From NCBI GenBank assembly GCA_017354595.1, contig JAFMQQ010000202.1, positions 1-6,165 on the forward strand: 6,165 bases of DNA, written 5' to 3'. The notes beneath the pieces are model-generated. The model was not told the DNA's origin and did not search any database. It worked only from the letters and a program-made list of their open reading frames with translations. Of this stretch, positions 5,894 through 6,165 are shown in pieces (position 1 is the stretch's first letter; every line of letters starts with the position of its first letter). Source of the stretch: Micromonosporaceae bacterium. GTDB taxonomy: Bacteria > Actinomycetota > Actinomycetes > Mycobacteriales > Micromonosporaceae. The translations under genes and the position numbers were made by a program.

Positions 5894-5901
5894 GAGGAGG
5901 G
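5894..5901 (+). promoter_or_regulatory. Strong ribosome binding site for the spike gene
   Basis: GAGGAGGG, 7 bases before the ATG at 5909, within the 28-base gap after the LysM gene. It is close to a full match to the anti-Shine-Dalgarno sequence and fixes the start of the partial gene that runs off the window. Confidence 0.75.
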
Positions 5902-5908
5902 ACCTGCA

Positions 5909-6165
5909 ATGACCGCGCCGACCAGTCAGGTCCAGGTGGCGCCGGCCGACCGGTACGCGCCGGAGTTCCAAGTGGACATTGAGGGCCTGCAGATGGACCC
6001 GACCACGAAGAACGACGTACTCGAGGTCAAGGTGCACCGCGACGTGGAGGACATGTCCGGCTTCGACATCTCGCTGAACAACTGGGACGACGTCAAGCTG
6101 CGGTTCAAGTACAGCGACTCGACCGAGTTCGCGGTGGGGCAACGGGTCGCCGTCCAGCTCGGCTA
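5909..6165 (+). CDS. VgrG/phage protein D-like spike protein (Afp8-like), N-terminal part only
   Basis: The first 85 codons of a gene that runs off the window end with no stop. The N-terminus contains APEFQVDIEG at about 17-26, a short helix-strand region with VLEVKVHRDVEDMSGFDISL at about 37-56, and FAVGQRVAVQLGY at the cut edge. This is the usual opening of phage late-control protein D/VgrG-like spike hubs, where the first beta-barrel domain ends each strand pair with a Gly-x-x-Val-x-Val-x-Leu-Gly pattern. In eCIS clusters this protein (Afp8) forms the trimeric spike under the tube and follows the LysM adaptor directly, as here. The ATG at 5909 has a very strong GAGGAGGG site 7 bases upstream. 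The family call rests on the N-terminal pattern and gene order only; any C-terminal gp5-like or effector extension cannot be seen. Confidence 0.87.
   Translation, partial: MTAPTSQVQVAPADRYAPEFQVDIEGLQMDPTTKNDVLEVKVHRDVEDMSGFDISLNNWDDVKLRFKYSDSTEFAVGQRVAVQLG

Overview
The window is a compact, one-directional block of seven genes for a phage-tail-like contractile injection system, most likely the extracellular type (eCIS, the Afp/PVC family). The DNA is very GC-rich (roughly 70% by eye), codon third positions are almost all G or C, GTG starts occur, and I found no TTA triplet anywhere on the + strand. This points to a high-GC actinomycete. The exact family is a guess; a Micromonosporaceae- or Streptomyces-like host would fit.

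Layout, all on the + strand: (1) 18-2315, a large tail-sheath protein with inserted beta-rich domains; (2) 2368-2820, an inner-tube protein; (3) 2828-4495, a second, shorter and divergent sheath protein; (4) 4492-5007, a second tube protein; (5) about 5013-5198, a very small DUF5908/Afp6-like protein; (6) 5212-5880, an Afp7-like tube/spike adaptor with a C-terminal LysM domain; (7) 5909 to the window edge, the N-terminus of an Afp8/VgrG-like spike protein, cut off by the end of the window. Genes 3 to 7 match the Afp order 4-5-6-7-8. Genes 1 and 2 probably supply the main sheath and main tube. The longest gap between genes is 52 bases, at 2316-2367. No terminator, RNA gene, mobile element or CRISPR array is visible.

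How the parts work together, from what is known of the family: tube proteins stack as hexameric rings around a central channel, and the sheath proteins wrap them. The second sheath/tube pair probably sits next to the baseplate and starts assembly. The LysM adaptor joins the tube to the VgrG-like spike. On contraction the sheath shortens and drives tube and spike forward. Baseplate, PAAR tip, tape measure, AAA+ ATPase, cap and cargo genes would be expected downstream or upstream but are outside the window.

The most distinctive points are the 765-residue sheath with three related beta-rich insertions, the diverged second sheath with an Ala/Ser/Gly-rich loop, a triple Gln-Leu-Thr tail at the end of the first sheath, and two over-used DNA words (GGTACC and CATTGTGGA).
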